Assembly (NCBI GenBank): GCA_964576715.1
Contig: CAZNWE010000132.1
Coordinates: 1 to 7,143, forward strand
DNA length: 7,143 bases
Reading direction: 5' to 3'
Source: SLRI01 sp964576715
GTDB lineage: Bacteria; Pseudomonadota; Alphaproteobacteria; Geminicoccales; Geminicoccaceae
Shown here: positions 6,257 through 7,143 of the stretch, one piece after another
Position numbering within the stretch: position 1 is the first letter of the stretch
Layout of the letters: each line of letters starts with the position of its first letter
Program-made: the position numbers and the translations under genes
Notes under the pieces: generated by a model
What the model was told of the DNA's origin: nothing
Database searches by the model: none
Seen by the model: only the letters and a program-made list of their open reading frames with translations

Positions 6257-6298
6257 GGCCCGCACCCGGTGGTGCTGTAGCGGGCCGCCGGGTGCGGG
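6257..6298 (-). promoter_or_regulatory. Strong intercistronic hairpin between ctaD and ctaB
   Basis: CCCGCACCCGG (6259-6269) is the exact reverse complement of CCGGGTGCGGG (6288-6298), giving an 11-base-pair, very GC-rich stem with an 18-base loop. It starts three bases after the ctaD stop on the transcript. An overlapping alternative stem pairs GGCCCG (6257-6262) with CGGGCC (6281-6286), so two mutually exclusive folds exist. No U-run follows on the transcript, so a normal intrinsic terminator is unlikely. An RNA stability or processing element that sets subunit I output above that of the assembly genes is a reasonable inference. Confidence 0.6.
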
Positions 6299-6301
6299 TG
6301 G

Positions 6302-7143
6302 TCAGCGGACTTGCGGCAATTCCTCGAAGGTATGGAAGGGCGGCGGCGAGCTTACCGTCCATTCCAGCGTCGTCGCCCCCTCGCCCCAGGGGTTGTCCGC
6401 CATCTTCGGTTCGGCCGTGAAAATCTTGTAGAGGATGTAGCAGAAGTAGAAGGCGCTGGCCGCCGAAATCAGCGAGCCGATGGTGCTGATCATGTTCCAG
6501 GCGGCGAAGGCGTCCGGGTAGTCCGGGATGCGCCGCGGCATGCCGGCAAGGCCGAGGAAGTGCTGCGGAAAGAAGGTGATGTTGACGCCGACGAAGGTCA
6601 GCCAGAAGTGGATCTTGCCCATGTATTCCGGGTAGGACCGCCCGGTCATCTTGCCGATCCAGTAGTAGAAGCCGGCGAAGATGGCGAACATCGCACCCAA
6701 GCTGAGAACGTAGTGGAAGTGGGCGACGACGTAGTAGGTGTCGTGCAGCACTGCGTCCATGCCGGCATTGGCGAGCACCACGCCGGTAACACCACCGACG
6801 GTGAAGAGGAAGATGAAGCCGACGGCCCAGAGCATCGGCGTGTCGAAGGTGAGCGAGCCCCCCCACATCGTGGCGATCCAGGAGAAGATCTTGATGCCGG
6901 TGGGCACGGCGATGATCAGCGTGGCGGCGGTGAAGTAGGCCTTGGCGTCGACGCCCATGCCGACGGTGTACATGTGGTGCGCCCAGACGACGAAGCCGAT
7001 GACGCCGATCGCGACCATGGCATAGGCCATGCCGAGATAGCCGAAGACCGGCTTCTTCGAGAAGGTCGAGACGACGTGGCTGATGATCCCGAACGCCGGC
7101 AGGATCATGATGTAGACCTCGGGGTGGCCGAAGAACCAGAAGA
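6302..7143 (-). CDS. ctaD: Cytochrome c oxidase subunit I, C-terminal half (5' end beyond window)
   Basis: Catalytic subunit I of aa3 oxidase, which reduces oxygen to water at the heme a3–CuB centre and pumps protons. The visible frame runs from the right edge to a TGA at 6302-6304, giving 279 residues, about half of a normal subunit I. It begins with FWFFGHPEVYI, which holds a CuB histidine (7124-7126), the proton-path Glu (7118-7120) and the Tyr that crosslinks to that histidine (7112-7114). That Glu marks the A1 class of heme-copper oxidases. Next come VWAHHMYTVGM with the other two CuB histidines (6974-6979), VPTGIKIFSW with the K-channel Thr and Lys (around 6890-6901), and HDTYYVVAHFHYVLS with the heme a3 and heme a ligands (6719-6721 and 6713-6715). 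The tail, NPWGEGATTLEWTVSSPPPF, is typical of alphaproteobacteria. The D-channel Asp and the first half are off-window. Confidence 0.98.
   Translation of the reverse strand, partial: FWFFGHPEVYIMILPAFGIISHVVSTFSKKPVFGYLGMAYAMVAIGVIGFVVWAHHMYTVGMGVDAKAYFTAATLIIAVPTGIKIFSWIATMWGGSLTFDTPMLWAVGFIFLFTVGGVTGVVLANAGMDAVLHDTYYVVAHFHYVLSLGAMFAIFAGFYYWIGKMTGRSYPEYMGKIHFWLTFVGVNITFFPQHFLGLAGMPRRIPDYPDAFAAWNMISTIGSLISAASAFYFCYILYKIFTAEPKMADNPWGEGATTLEWTVSSPPPFHTFEELPQVR

Noticed and set aside
6233..6265. GTG start adding 11 residues to ctaB
   Set aside because: The GTG sits in the arm of the ctaD–ctaB hairpin without a ribosome site, and the extra residues do not resemble the family N-terminus.
5327..6280. 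317-codon plus-strand open frame opposite ctaB
   Set aside because: It is an Arg/Asp/Gly/Gln-rich shadow of the ctaB coding strand, with no motif or plausible function.
6257..6298. Classical intrinsic terminator after ctaD
   Set aside because: The stem is strong, but no U-rich run follows on the transcript and the downstream genes are needed for the same enzyme. It was kept as a hairpin of uncertain role.

Overview
The window is the downstream part of an aa3-type cytochrome c oxidase (complex IV) operon from a high-GC proteobacterium. The minus-strand order ctaD – ctaB – small CoxF-like ORF – ctaG – ctaE – DUF983 – SURF1 is the classical alphaproteobacterial arrangement, so an alphaproteobacterium is the best inference. 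I cannot place it further; an order in or near Rhodospirillales would fit. No RNA genes, CRISPR array, insertion sequence or integration site is visible.

Layout, in the direction of transcription (right to left). The right edge cuts ctaD (subunit I); only its C-terminal 279 residues are present, starting within the active-site FGHPEVY motif. After a 69-base spacer with a strong hairpin come ctaB (heme O synthase), a 40-residue single-span CoxF-like protein, ctaG (Cox11-type copper chaperone), ctaE (subunit III), a DUF983 zinc-ribbon membrane protein, SURF1 (heme a insertion factor), ctaA/COX15 (heme A synthase) and, overlapping ctaA by 23 bases, an M32 metallocarboxypeptidase. The genes are packed with 4-base ATGA overlaps, gaps of 0 to 18 bases and the one 23-base overlap, so ctaB to the carboxypeptidase very probably form one transcript and ctaD probably feeds into it. 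A promoter and ctaC (subunit II) would be expected beyond the right edge; no promoter is visible inside.

At the left edge, on the plus strand, lies the last 51 codons of an unrecognised protein made of 18-residue Gly/Asn/Leu-rich repeats. It runs convergently toward the carboxypeptidase. The 31-base gap between the two stop codons sits inside an inverted repeat whose arms contain both stops.

How the genes work together: CtaB farnesylates heme B to heme O, CtaA oxidises it to heme A, SURF1 helps place heme a in subunit I, and CtaG delivers copper to the CuB site of CtaD. CtaE is a structural subunit. DUF983 and the CoxF-like peptide are habitual neighbours of unknown detailed role. The carboxypeptidase has no obvious oxidase function. 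This is mostly a well-known system. The points that merit a second look are the type of heme A synthase (two loop cysteine pairs), the coupled carboxypeptidase, the ctaD–ctaB hairpin, and the repeat protein with its stop-codon palindrome.
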